From Micromonospora halotolerans (GTDB lineage: Bacteria; Actinomycetota; Actinomycetes; Mycobacteriales; Micromonosporaceae): a stretch of DNA of 64,000 bases. A model generated the notes under the pieces. It had not been told where the DNA came from and searched no databases. It saw nothing but the letters and a program-made list of their open reading frames with translations. The stretch lies in assembly GCF_032108445.1 (NCBI RefSeq), contig NZ_CP134876.1, positions 2,790,001 through 2,854,000 on the forward strand. Direction: 5' to 3'. This document shows positions 9,367 to 18,283 of this stretch, one piece after another. The position numbers were made by a program, and so were the translations under genes. Within the stretch, counting starts at the first letter, position 1, and each line of letters begins with the position of its first letter.

Positions 9367-11297
9367 CGTGCCTCGGAACGGATCCGCGGTGCCGGCTTCG
9401 GCGCCGGGGCGCGCCCGGCCGAGTCCGGCCGGTAGACGGCGAAGGAAGGCGCCTCCTCGGGCACGTTCGGCCCGGTCCAACCCGCCGACCCGCGGCGCTG
9501 CCGGGGCGCGGCCGTGCGGCCCGAGCCGCGCTCGGCCGGTGGGGCATCCTCGGGCCGGTCCCGCCCGTCGGGCCGGTCCCGCTCGACCACCCTCGCGGTG
9601 TGCGCCGGGTCCTCGTGCCGGGCCTCCGGCCGCAGGCTGCGCTGGTCGGCCGTCACGGCGCGCCGCCGGCCCATCGCCGGCTCGGCGGTGCCACCGGGCT
9701 CGGCCACGTCGAGGCGGGCCGCGATGCGCATGTCCCGGAAGAACCGCCGGTGCCAGGACCCGGCCGAGCTGACGGCCTCGCTGCTGTCCTTGCCGCCGAG
9801 CTGCGTGATCCGCCGGTACGGGCGGAGCAGCAGCCAGCCCACCACGCCGCAGAGCCAGACCAGGACCACCTGGAGCCAGCCGGGCAGGGTCGGCGTGTTC
9901 ATGATCAGATCCACGGCGAACAGGTAGATGGCCGCGCCGGTGCCGAAGATGGCGATGTTGAAGACCGCGGCGACCACGGCGTTGGCCAGCCGCCGCAGGC
10001 CGGCGCTCGCGGGACGCATGAGCCCGACCGTGCCCAGGATCGGCGCGGCGATCACCGCCCACCGGAAGATCAGGAAGCCGAGCAGCACCAGCACCGAGGC
10101 GGTCAGGTCGAACATCGCGAAGAGCAAGGAGGCCAGCACCGCGATGAATCCGGCCCCGATTCGGTCCATGTCCCGGACGCCCTGGAGATACTCGTACGCC
10201 TCCGGGTCCTCCGACTTGATCTGCTCGGCCACCCGGGCCCACTGCTGCTGCTTGGCCTTGATGACCACATCACGGGTCGCGGGGTTTGCGCGGACCGACT
10301 CGGCTTCATCCCAGGTCAGCGACTTGGCGTCATAGAGCGCCGCGCCGTACTTCTTGGCGGTCTCGCTGTCGGCGGAGCCGAGCACTCCCCGCAACCAGTT
10401 GCGGTAGAGCATCGTCTCGGTCGCCGTGTCGCTGGCCCGCACCGCCGGCGGGCGCTTGTCGACACAGGCGTTCGGGTTCGGCAGGGCGCACTTGTCCGGG
10501 GGGATGTCCTTGGACGCCGGGCCGACGGCGTCGTGCACCACGCCGAGGGTGGTGATCAGGGTGCTGTCGGCGATGTTCGCCGACTTGACCGGCCAGGCGG
10601 CCAGGGCGGTCACCGCCACCATCACCAGGATCGCCCAGCCGGCCGTGGTCATGGCGTTGCTCATGTCCGACTGGCGCGAGCGCCACAGCAGGTAGAGGCC
10701 GACCACGCAGATGGTGATGATGCCGAAGACGCTGAACACCTTCTGGTAGACGGCCTTGGTGGCCTGCTCCACCAGCGGGTCGGCCCAGCGCCACATCGTC
10801 CGCGGGTCCCAGGCACGCTCACGCAGCGCGTTGGACGCCCCGATGATCGCGTTGGCGAACATGAACTCGCCGTTCGCGACCATGGTGGTGAAGCGGTAGT
10901 CCGGATGCAGCACCGAGGAGGCGCAGCCGCCGTCGACGTCGTACGTGGTGTAGCTGTATCCGGCGTACCCGTAGTCGCTGTAGAGGCCCTTGGGGCCGGG
11001 CTGCTTGGCGGAGTCGGGACGGGAGGCGAACCAGCCGGCCAGGCCGGAGTCCGGCGCTCCGGGCACGGGAGCGTTGCGGCACTCGACCTGGTCCTCGCTG
11101 ACCGCCTTGAGCTTGGCGACGCAGGCGCGGAAGTCGGCCTGCCACTGCTTGGTGCTGCACAGCTCGGCCCGGGCCTGGGCGGTCGGCGTGGCGGCGTACG
11201 CGGGTGTCGCCCCGACCAGCGGCCAGGAGATGGTGGCCCCGGCCAACAGGCCGAGTGCGAGGAGGAGCGCCGCGATCCGTGCCCGGGCCCTCGCCAT
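9363..11297 (-). CDS. VirB6/TrbL-like polytopic membrane protein
   Basis: The 644-residue product has an N-terminal signal sequence ending in TPAYAATP, a Cys-containing external region of about 150 residues, and about six hydrophobic helices between residues 175 and 500. A charged cytoplasmic tail of about 130 residues, rich in Arg, Glu and Pro, follows. This is the plan of TrbL/VirB6 channel proteins of monoderm type IV systems. It starts with ATG one base after the stop of the ATPase gene. The tail may bind the ATPase. Confidence 0.85.
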   Translation of the reverse strand: MARARARIAALLLALGLLAGATISWPLVGATPAYAATPTAQARAELCSTKQWQADFRACVAKLKAVSEDQVECRNAPVPGAPDSGLAGWFASRPDSAKQPGPKGLYSDYGYAGYSYTTYDVDGGCASSVLHPDYRFTTMVANGEFMFANAIIGASNALRERAWDPRTMWRWADPLVEQATKAVYQKVFSVFGIITICVVGLYLLWRSRQSDMSNAMTTAGWAILVMVAVTALAAWPVKSANIADSTLITTLGVVHDAVGPASKDIPPDKCALPNPNACVDKRPPAVRASDTATETMLYRNWLRGVLGSADSETAKKYGAALYDAKSLTWDEAESVRANPATRDVVIKAKQQQWARVAEQIKSEDPEAYEYLQGVRDMDRIGAGFIAVLASLLFAMFDLTASVLVLLGFLIFRWAVIAAPILGTVGLMRPASAGLRRLANAVVAAVFNIAIFGTGAAIYLFAVDLIMNTPTLPGWLQVVLVWLCGVVGWLLLRPYRRITQLGGKDSSEAVSSAGSWHRRFFRDMRIAARLDVAEPGGTAEPAMGRRRAVTADQRSLRPEARHEDPAHTARVVERDRPDGRDRPEDAPPAERGSGRTAAPRQRRGSAGWTGPNVPEEAPSFAVYRPDSAGRAPAPKPAPRIRSEAR

Positions 11298-11298
11298 G

Positions 11299-14200
11299 TC
11301 ACGCCTCCAGATCAGCCAGGACGGTCGGCAGCTGCCCGGCGGCCTGGGCGACCGCGGCGGGGGTGGTGTCCAGGTGGTCGAGCAGCCCGTCGACGTACGA
11401 CACGTCGACCCGGACCTTCTGCACGCGACCGTCGACGTCGCGCATGACGAACTCGCGGAAGCCGAGCCGGGCGGCCGAGCCGCTGTCGGCCTGCGACAGC
11501 GAGGCGAGGGTGGCCTCGTAGCCGTCGTTGACCGGCACCCGGAGCAGGCGCAGCGCCTCGGAGGCGATCTCGGTGTCCTCGGCGATGCGGCCGACGAAGA
11601 CGGTGGAGACCAGGTTCTGCACGTCGAGCCCGAGGATGTCCTTCGGGTTCTGCGACGCGACCAGCGCGGCGAGGTTCCACTTACGGGAGTCGCGGGCCAG
11701 GCGGACCAGGAACGACCGGCCGGAGCGCCAGCCCTCCATGAAGTGCGCCTCGTCCAGGCCGACCAGCTTCCGGGAGGACATCGAGCCGCCGTAGCAGCGG
11801 CGGACGGCCAGCCGGTGCGCGGTGTGCAGCATCGGCAGGGCCAGGGCCTCCTCGGCCGACCAGTACTCCCGCTCGATCTTGAGGTCGGGCAGTCGGAGCC
11901 CGGCCATGGTGATCACGGTGAGCGCCGCGTCGGCGCCGAGCAGCCCCTCCGGTGGCCGGCCGAAGAAGAGCATGGCCAGCGGCATCTCGGCGGTGTCGAG
12001 GAGCAGGTTGGCCAGCTCCCGGCCGGCGTCGTCGTCGAGCCCCTGCAGGCAGGCGACCACGTCGTCCAGGGTGGAGGCCTCCTCGGCCGGCACCTGGCGG
12101 ACGGCGTGCCGGAACAGGGTGGCCGTGGACGCCTCCCGGGCCACCTGCGGCGGCACCAGCATCATGCAGATGTCCTGCACCAGCATGCGGCGCTCGGCGC
12201 GGGCGTTGGAGACCGCGATCTCGAACTCCCGGTCGCCGGACGCCCCGGCGCCGAACTCGCTGCGCAGCGGCGTGGGGATCAGCGCGTACGGCGCCAGCGT
12301 GCCCTGCTCCGAGCCGGTCAGGTTGAGCACCCGCGAGTAAGGCGCCAGCTCGGGCATGGCGCAGAGCCGGGCCAGCGGGCCGGACGGGTCGAGCAGGGTC
12401 ACCTGCACGCCGCGCCGGGCGGCCAGGTAGCCGAGTGCGCCGAGCAGGGTGGACTTGCCACCGCCCGGCTCGGCGACGAAGACGGCGAGGCCGGAGCGCT
12501 CGCGGACCTCCATGGGGAAGTGCAGGTCGAGGAAGACCGGGCGGCGGCAGGTGCCGGCGGTCCGGCCGATCAGGTCACCGCGCCGGTCGCCGACCGTGGA
12601 GGCGGCCTGGGGCAGGGCGGCGGCGAGCAGGTTGACCGGCATCCGCCGGACGTAGCCGGTGTTGGCGATCGGCTCGCCGGGGATGAACTCGCGGGCCAGC
12701 CAGTCCTGGTTCTTCGGGTGCTGGAGCGAGATGCGCAGCTCCCGCGAGTAGAGCTGGATGAGCCGGCGGGCCCGCTCCAGGCACTCCTCACGGGTCCGGC
12801 CGCCGACCGCGATCCGGTGCCAGCCGTGCGCGCGGGCCGAGTCCACCGGCAGGCCGGTGGTCATCTCGTCGCCGATCACCAGCGCCCGCTTGGCCAGCCG
12901 CTCCAGCTCGGGCGGCGCGTCGATGCCGTGCTCGGCGTAGTCGAGCTGCTGCGACCGGATCATCCGGAGCCGGTGTTCGAGGTTCCGGAAGGAGTCGCCG
13001 GGGCCGAGGATGTCGACCCGGGTGGAGAGCTCCATGGGCCACGGCAGCCGCTCGTGGAAGTGCAGCCAGGGTTCGTGCCGCTCGGGGATCTCCAGCGGCT
13101 CCATCCGGCCGACCGCGAGCACGGCCACGTGCCGCTCCTCGCCGGTCATCCGGTTGACCAGCTTCACGGTCGAGCCGTACGGGGTGCGGTAGCGCTCGAC
13201 CTGCTCGGTGAGGGCCAGCAGGTCGCCGCGTTCCCACCGCCCGTTGGTGATGGGAGACAGCACGCCGGGCGGCGCCATGCACAGCGCCACCGAGCGGTAG
13301 AGCAGCCACTCCAGCTCCTGGGCGGTGACCCGGCGGCCGCGCATGCCGAACGCGCCGAGCACCTCGTCGAACTGCTCGACGGTGCGGCCCAGCCGGCGCC
13401 GCTCGCCGTCGGCGGTGCCCCGGCCGAAGGTGCGCAGCAGCCGCTCGGTGAGCGAGTCGCCCAGCGATCGGCGGGCGAAGGTGACGCCGAGGTAGGTCTG
13501 CCCCTCGGCGTGGTTGACGGCCATGAGGTGCCGCTGCGCCGCGACCAGGTGGTCGGCCCAGCCGGTGGTGCCGGGCACGTCGGGCAGCGGCGCGGCGGTG
13601 TGCGCGTCGATGGTGCGGGCCCACTCGTCGGCCGGGAACGGCCGGGTGGTGCGGCGCAGGTGCAGCCGGAAGCCGGCCAGGCCGGCGTACTGCTCGGAGA
13701 TCGCGGAGAGCAACGCCTCGCGCTCGGCGTCGGGGCGGAACGCCCAGCGCACCTCGGGCAGCCAGTACCAGGCGGTGACGGTGTTGGGGGTGAAGGTGAG
13801 GTGGCCGGCGATCTCCGTGATGGCCAGCTCGACCGAGGGGTCCCGATCGCCGAACTTGATCTTCGGGGCCCGGACCCGGACCGGCTTCGCGGGCCTGCCC
13901 CCGCGCTCGGGGGACCGCTGCCGGGGCGTGGCCACCTCGCGCGCGGGCGGCGGGGCCAGCTCGCGGGTGGGTGCGGTGGCCATCTCGCGTCCGTTCGGCC
14001 GCGCCGGCTCGGCGGTTCGCCGGTTGGTCCGACGGGCGGGGCGCTCGACCGGGCTCTCGGGCTCGGTCGACTCCGGCTCCACGGTGGACCGGAGCGCCGG
14101 CAGCCGGTCGCCCACCTGGTGGGGCACCCGGGTCCGGGTGGCCGGCGCCGGTTCGAGGGCGGGCTGCTCCGGCGGTTCGGGGGCGGCGTGCGCCGCCGGG

Positions 14201-14766
14201 CGGGCGGCCTCCGGCGCCTCGCGCGGCCGGCCCACCGGGCGGACGCCGGGCGCGCCCTCGCGGAGCCGGCCAGCGGGCGGCTGCCCCTCCGGCAGGGCGG
14301 GCACGGCCGGCGGGGACGGCAGGGCGGGTTCGACCGGAGCGGCGTGCGGAACCGGCAGGGCCGGCTCGACCGGAGCGTTGTGCTGGTGCGGGATCGGCAG
14401 CGCGTCCCGGCCGACGCCGCGCCGCGGCGGGGCCACGACCGGCTCCACCGGGGCCGGCGGGCCGGCGGGCGGGTTGGCCGGCCGGCGGACCCGGGGCTGC
14501 GCGCCGCCGAAGAGGTCGAGGAAGGGGGAGTCGATGTCACCGCTGTCGCCGGCCACCGGCTCCCGCTGCTCGGCACCGCGGGGAGCCAGCGGCCGGGGCG
14601 GCTGGAAGACCCCGACGCGACCGTGCTGGGGACTGGTCACCAGGGCCGGGTCGAGGGTGGCCTCGTCCAGCTCCTCGTCCGGTGGGTAGTCAAACGACCG
14701 CGCACGGTTACCGTAGGGCCCGGCCGGACGTCCGGCCGGGGAACCCGGCGTGGAAGAGCGACTCAT
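11299..14766 (-). CDS. VirB4-like ATPase of a type IV secretion-like system
   Basis: A 1155-residue protein. The first 290 or so residues are a Pro/Ala/Glu-rich disordered tail, unusual for the family. The VirB4/TraG-like core follows. Walker A VAEPGGGKSTLLG lies near residue 765 and Walker B KLVGLDEAHFMEG near 1000, and a conserved block LVASQNPKDILGLD comes after it. Both nucleotide motifs are intact, so it should power assembly or substrate movement at the membrane. It starts with ATG overlapping the stop of an 18-codon ORF (ATGA) and is followed after one base by the VirB6-like gene. Confidence 0.93.
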   Translation of the reverse strand: MSRSSTPGSPAGRPAGPYGNRARSFDYPPDEELDEATLDPALVTSPQHGRVGVFQPPRPLAPRGAEQREPVAGDSGDIDSPFLDLFGGAQPRVRRPANPPAGPPAPVEPVVAPPRRGVGRDALPIPHQHNAPVEPALPVPHAAPVEPALPSPPAVPALPEGQPPAGRLREGAPGVRPVGRPREAPEAARPAAHAAPEPPEQPALEPAPATRTRVPHQVGDRLPALRSTVEPESTEPESPVERPARRTNRRTAEPARPNGREMATAPTRELAPPPAREVATPRQRSPERGGRPAKPVRVRAPKIKFGDRDPSVELAITEIAGHLTFTPNTVTAWYWLPEVRWAFRPDAEREALLSAISEQYAGLAGFRLHLRRTTRPFPADEWARTIDAHTAAPLPDVPGTTGWADHLVAAQRHLMAVNHAEGQTYLGVTFARRSLGDSLTERLLRTFGRGTADGERRRLGRTVEQFDEVLGAFGMRGRRVTAQELEWLLYRSVALCMAPPGVLSPITNGRWERGDLLALTEQVERYRTPYGSTVKLVNRMTGEERHVAVLAVGRMEPLEIPERHEPWLHFHERLPWPMELSTRVDILGPGDSFRNLEHRLRMIRSQQLDYAEHGIDAPPELERLAKRALVIGDEMTTGLPVDSARAHGWHRIAVGGRTREECLERARRLIQLYSRELRISLQHPKNQDWLAREFIPGEPIANTGYVRRMPVNLLAAALPQAASTVGDRRGDLIGRTAGTCRRPVFLDLHFPMEVRERSGLAVFVAEPGGGKSTLLGALGYLAARRGVQVTLLDPSGPLARLCAMPELAPYSRVLNLTGSEQGTLAPYALIPTPLRSEFGAGASGDREFEIAVSNARAERRMLVQDICMMLVPPQVAREASTATLFRHAVRQVPAEEASTLDDVVACLQGLDDDAGRELANLLLDTAEMPLAMLFFGRPPEGLLGADAALTVITMAGLRLPDLKIEREYWSAEEALALPMLHTAHRLAVRRCYGGSMSSRKLVGLDEAHFMEGWRSGRSFLVRLARDSRKWNLAALVASQNPKDILGLDVQNLVSTVFVGRIAEDTEIASEALRLLRVPVNDGYEATLASLSQADSGSAARLGFREFVMRDVDGRVQKVRVDVSYVDGLLDHLDTTPAAVAQAAGQLPTVLADLEA

Positions 14767-14819
14767 GCGACCGCCTCACCCGCGTCGTTCGTCTGCGCCG
14801 TCGGCGTACGCCCGGTCAT
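14763..14819 (-). CDS. 18-residue coupled micro-ORF
   Basis: Encodes MTGRTPTAQTNDAGEAVA. Its ATG overlaps the stop of the PrgI-like gene (ATGA) and its TGA overlaps the ATG of the VirB4-like gene (ATGA). It thus carries ribosomes without a gap between the two. It may be a coupling device or encode a short Thr/Ala-rich peptide. It has no hydrophobic segment. Confidence 0.5.
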   Translation of the reverse strand: MTGRTPTAQTNDAGEAVA

Positions 14820-15178
14820 GCCAGTTCCTCCCGGATCCTGATCCGGCTCGCGACGAGGCGCGGGTCGCGCAGCTCGGCGGCCGGCTCCCGGGTGCGTCGC
14901 CAGTCGGTCAGCGCGGTCCGGATGACCATGCGCGCCGGCCGGTCCGGGTCGACGTACCGGAAGATGAACGAGGTGGTCACGATGGCGAGCGAGATCTCCC
15001 AGGCGGGAAAGAGCTCGACCTGGAGCGTGAACAACCAGTGGATGAACATGTAGAGGGGTACGAGCAGCATGAACAGGCCGTACTGGGCGTACGGCAGGTG
15101 GACGGGAAGGGTGTACCCGGGCGGCCCCAGGTAGACGAGGCGTGCCCGGTAGATGTCGTCGTCGGTGCGCAGCCGCAT
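14816..15178 (-). CDS. PrgI-family (VirB3-like) membrane protein
   Basis: A 120-residue protein with two closely spaced membrane helices (LFMLLVPLYMFIHWLFTL and ISLAIVTTSFIFRYV, about residues 33-82), a short N-terminus with a conserved-looking LGPPGYTLPVHLPYAQYG stretch and a basic C-terminus. Size, topology and position immediately before a VirB4-type ATPase fit the PrgI/VirB3 family. It follows the VirB2-like gene by 13 bases. Confidence 0.85.
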   Translation of the reverse strand: MRLRTDDDIYRARLVYLGPPGYTLPVHLPYAQYGLFMLLVPLYMFIHWLFTLQVELFPAWEISLAIVTTSFIFRYVDPDRPARMVIRTALTDWRRTREPAAELRDPRLVASRIRIREELA

Positions 15179-15191
15179 CGTCGCCCAACGC

Positions 15192-15506
15192 CTATTCGAA
15201 GATCAGCTTGATGAGGTAGTCGCCGACGAAGAAGAGTGTGGCGGCGCCGGCGATGAAGGCCAACCCGATGATCGCGATGGCGGAGCTGGTCAGCACCTTG
15301 GAGATCTCGCCCCGGCTGGCCCGGCCGATGAAGATCACGCCGAGCACCGCGAGCAGGATCGGCGCGATCTTGCTGGCGAAGAAGGAGACGACACCGTTGG
15401 TGTCGATGCCCTTGGGGGCCGGCTCGGCGAGTGGAGTCGACGCCAGGGTGTGGAGCGCGTGGTCGACGGCGGTGGACGCCGTCCCCATGAGCTCGATGGC
15501 GATCAC
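15192..15506 (-). CDS. VirB2/TrbC-like two-helix membrane protein
   Basis: A 104-residue protein with two hydrophobic helices (about residues 48-66 and 76-100) separated by a short basic loop (GRASRGEISK). That is the topology of VirB2/TrbC pilin-like or channel-lining subunits. A GTG start at 15506 is supported by GGGGAGG seven bases upstream. It is the first gene of the leftward operon. A classical signal peptide is not evident, so the pilin role is inferred from topology and context. Confidence 0.8.
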   Translation of the reverse strand: MIAIELMGTASTAVDHALHTLASTPLAEPAPKGIDTNGVVSFFASKIAPILLAVLGVIFIGRASRGEISKVLTSSAIAIIGLAFIAGAATLFFVGDYLIKLIFE

Positions 15507-15867
15507 TGGAAAACCTCCCCAAGGTCGCGGCCGGCGGCGCCGCGGTGGTGCATGTGGGCAAAGCCTGGCGGGATGGTGCTCGTTCCACACAGCGTCGGCG
15601 ACGCTGCGTTCGTCACCCACCACACAGGGTGGCGAGCTTTGGGGGAATTCGTCCCGCTTCGGCCCTCCCTCCAGGCTTCGCCATCTCGATGCTGGGCAAT
15701 TCCAAAGCGTACGGCCCGGCCCCCTTTGCGACAACCCGCGAAGAGTCGACCCGGAACGGTCCCGAAGACCGATCGTACACCTGTTCCAATCGGCACGTCA
15801 GGGGCGCCGTCCGGCGGGGTCGCCCGGGCCGCCGGAAGCCCCCGTGGCGACCGGTACTGTCGGGTCC
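15507..15867. other. divergent intergenic region between the VirB-like operon and folP
   Basis: This 361-base gap must hold the promoter of the leftward operon and the folP promoter. A small hairpin CGGTC-CCGAA-GACCG lies near 15760. No other gene is supported. I could not pick a confident -10 for the leftward operon. Confidence 0.6.
15855..15860 (+). promoter_or_regulatory. leaderless-type -10 of folP
   Basis: TACTGT lies seven bases before the GTG at 15868, so transcription should begin at or next to the start codon. Confidence 0.55.
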
Positions 15868-16734
15868 GTGACCGATCTGGTACGGGCGGAGGCCCCGGTG
15901 GTGATGGGCGTCCTCAACGTCACGCCCGACTCCTTCTCCGACGGTGGCAGATACGCCGACCTGGACGCCGCCGTCGCACACGGAGTGCGACTGCGGGCGG
16001 CCGGCGCGGACCTGGTCGACGTGGGCGGCGAGTCGACCCGCCCGGGCGCCGAGCGGGTCGACGCGGAGACCGAGATCGCCCGCGTGCTGCCGGTGATCCG
16101 CGAGCTGAGCGCCGCCGGCATCCCGGTCAGCATCGACACCAGCCGGGCCCGGGTGGCCGAGGCCGTCCTCGCCGCCGGCGCGGACGTGGTCAACGACGTC
16201 TCCGGCGGCCTGGCCGACCCGGACATGGCCCGGGTGGTCCGGGACGCCGGCTGTCCCTGGGTGCTGATGCACTGGCGGGGCCACTCGCGCGAGATGCGGG
16301 ACCTGGCCCGGTACGCCGACGTGGTGGCCGACGTGCGGGCCGAGCTGAGCCGGCGCGTCGACGAGGCCCTGGCCGCCGGGGTGTCCGCCGACCGGATCAT
16401 CGTCGACCCGGGGCTGGGCTTCGCCAAGACCGCCGCGCACAACTGGGAGCTGAGCGCCCGCCTGCCCGAGCTGGTCGACCTCGGTTTCCCGCTGCTGTTC
16501 GGGTCGAGCCGCAAGTCCTACCTGGGCCGGTTGCTGGCCGACGCCGACGGCAACCCCCGGCCGACGGCCGAGCGGGAGGCGGCCACCGTCGCCACCAGCG
16601 TGCTCGCCGTGGCGGCCGGCGCCTGGGGGGTGCGCGTGCACGACGTGCGGGGCACCGCCGACGCGCTCGCCGTCTGGCGGGCCACCGGCCGCCCGCGCCT
16701 GGCCCGGCCCACCACCGAAGGGGAAGAGCGATGA
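15868..16734 (+). CDS. folP: dihydropteroate synthase
   Basis: Joins p-aminobenzoate to 6-hydroxymethyl-dihydropterin pyrophosphate to give dihydropteroate; it is the sulfonamide target. The 288-residue TIM barrel carries the family motifs MGVLNVTPDSFSDGG near the N-terminus, VDVGGESTRPGA, DIINDVSG-like NDVSGG, and GSSRKSYLG. The GTG at 15868 is chosen because a TANNNT hexamer sits seven bases upstream and the protein then has normal family length. It overlaps folB by ATGA. Confidence 0.97.
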   Translation: MTDLVRAEAPVVMGVLNVTPDSFSDGGRYADLDAAVAHGVRLRAAGADLVDVGGESTRPGAERVDAETEIARVLPVIRELSAAGIPVSIDTSRARVAEAVLAAGADVVNDVSGGLADPDMARVVRDAGCPWVLMHWRGHSREMRDLARYADVVADVRAELSRRVDEALAAGVSADRIIVDPGLGFAKTAAHNWELSARLPELVDLGFPLLFGSSRKSYLGRLLADADGNPRPTAEREAATVATSVLAVAAGAWGVRVHDVRGTADALAVWRATGRPRLARPTTEGEER

Positions 16735-17090
16735 CCGACCGGATCGAGCTGACCGGCCTGCGCGCGCACGGCCGGCACGGCGTCTACGACTTCGAGCGGG
16801 CCCAGGGCCAGGAGTTCGTGGTGGACGCGGTGCTCGAACTCGACCTCGCCCCGGCCGCCCGGTCGGACGAGGTGACCGACACCGTGCACTACGGCGAACT
16901 GGCCGAGAAGCTGGTCGCCGTGGTCACCGGCGAGCCGGTCAACCTGATCGAGACGCTCGCCGACCGGCTGCTCGCGGTCTGCCTGGCCGAGCCGCTGGTC
17001 GCCGCCGCGACGGTCACCGTGCACAAGCCGGAGGCCCCCATCCCACACACCTTCCGGGACGTGGCGGTGACGATGCGGCGTACCCGATGA
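16731..17090 (+). CDS. folB: dihydroneopterin aldolase
   Basis: Cleaves 7,8-dihydroneopterin to 6-hydroxymethyl-7,8-dihydropterin. The 119-residue product has the typical opening IELTGLRAHGRHGVYDFER with the conserved Glu and Tyr, the segment VHYGELAEK, and the C-terminal VTVHKPEAPIP. Its start overlaps the folP stop and its stop overlaps the folK start, so the three genes are coupled. Confidence 0.96.
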   Translation: MTDRIELTGLRAHGRHGVYDFERAQGQEFVVDAVLELDLAPAARSDEVTDTVHYGELAEKLVAVVTGEPVNLIETLADRLLAVCLAEPLVAAATVTVHKPEAPIPHTFRDVAVTMRRTR

Positions 17091-17614
17091 CCCGGGCCGT
17101 GCTGTCGATCGGCAGCAACCTGGGCGACCGCCTCGCCCACCTGCGCGCCGCGGTGGCCTCGTTCGGCGACACCGTCCTGGTGGTCTCCGGCGTCTACGAG
17201 ACTCCACCGTGGGGGGACGCCGACCAGCCCGCGTACCTCAATGCGGCGGTGCTGGTCGGGGACCCGGCGGCGACCCCGCGCGACTGGCTGGCGCGGGCCC
17301 GGGCCGCCGAGGCGGCGGCCGGGCGCACGCGCGACCCGGAGCGGCGGTACGGGCCGCGCACCCTGGACGTGGACGTCATCGCGGTCTGGGACGCGGCCGG
17401 GGAGCCGGTGCGCAGCGGCGATCCGGAACTGACGCTGCCGCACCCCCGGGCCCACCTGCGCGCCTTCGTGCTGCGGCCCTGGATCGACATCGAGCCGCAC
17501 GGCCGGCTGCCCGGGCACGGCTGGCTGACCGACCTGCTCAACGCCGAGCCGCTGGCCTCCGACGCGCTGGAACTCAGTCCGCGCCCCGATCTGGCGTTAG
17601 AGTCGGACACATGA
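17087..17614 (+). CDS. folK: HPPK, hydroxymethyldihydropterin pyrophosphokinase
   Basis: Transfers pyrophosphate from ATP to 6-hydroxymethyl-7,8-dihydropterin. The 175-residue product starts AVLSIGSNLGDR, contains YLNAAV, and has the metal/substrate motif RRYGPRTLDVDVI. The C-terminal LPHPRAHLRAFVLRPW is typical. It ends the folP-folB-folK run. Confidence 0.96.
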   Translation: MTRAVLSIGSNLGDRLAHLRAAVASFGDTVLVVSGVYETPPWGDADQPAYLNAAVLVGDPAATPRDWLARARAAEAAAGRTRDPERRYGPRTLDVDVIAVWDAAGEPVRSGDPELTLPHPRAHLRAFVLRPWIDIEPHGRLPGHGWLTDLLNAEPLASDALELSPRPDLALESDT

Positions 17615-17633
17615 CCCTGTGGAGCCGGACGGC

Positions 17634-18164
17634 ATGAGCCAGGCGCAATCCCCACGGGACCCGGACCGTTTCCGGATGGGTCCGACCCGGATCTCCACGC
17701 TGGTGGTGGCCGCGCTTGCCGCCGCCGCGCTGGCCTGGCTGCTGATCAGCGCGTTCTACTACGAGATGGCGCCCGACCTGCCCTGGCTGCCGGTCGTCAC
17801 GCTGGCCGGCCTGGCCGTGCTGGAGGGGTACGCGGCGGTCAACACCCGCGGTCGCATCGAGCGCCGCCCCGGCCGTGACCCGGTGAACCCGCTGCTGGTC
17901 GCCCGGTTCGTGGTGCTGGCGAAGGCGTCCGCCCTGGCCGGGGCCATCTTCGCCGGCTTCTACGCCGGGCTGACCGGCTGGCTCTTCGTCGAGCGGACCA
18001 ACGCCGCCGTGAGCGACCGGCCGGCCAGCGGGGCCGGGTTTCTCGCGTCGCTCGCCCTGGTCGCGGCGGCGCTCTGGCTGGAGCGCTCCTGCCGGGTCCC
18101 CGAGCAGGAGGACGACGAGGACCGCGAGCCCGGCGACCGGGAGACTCCGCGCGGCCGCCTCTGA
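17634..18164 (+). CDS. DUF3180-type membrane protein
   Basis: A 176-residue protein with four predicted helices (about residues 20-38, 46-64, 88-110, 128-145) and an acidic C-terminal tail. Actinobacterial DUF3180 proteins follow folK with this layout. The ATG at 17634 has GGAG upstream; an in-frame GTG at 17619 is less likely. A TAGAGT hexamer inside the folK end could act as a -10. The function is unknown. Confidence 0.85.
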   Translation: MSQAQSPRDPDRFRMGPTRISTLVVAALAAAALAWLLISAFYYEMAPDLPWLPVVTLAGLAVLEGYAAVNTRGRIERRPGRDPVNPLLVARFVVLAKASALAGAIFAGFYAGLTGWLFVERTNAAVSDRPASGAGFLASLALVAAALWLERSCRVPEQEDDEDREPGDRETPRGRL

Positions 18165-18283
18165 TCAGGGGGTTCCCAGCGTCTCCCCCCGCAGGTACCG
18201 TGCCTGGCGACCGGAGAGCAACGGCCGCCGCCGGTCCGCCCGCGCGTCGGACCACGCGGCCGGCCATGTGGGAGGCGCGGGCC

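Noticed and set aside
10990..14841. Open frame of more than 1200 codons on the plus strand
   Set aside because: It is antisense to the VirB4-like and VirB6-like genes, and its composition (Gly/Arg/His/Leu/Val-rich) is a mirror of high-GC codon bias.
15153..16734. Upstream start for folP reaching to about 15238
   Set aside because: The added sequence is not DHPS-like and would run over the -10 at 15855. GTG 15868 fits better.
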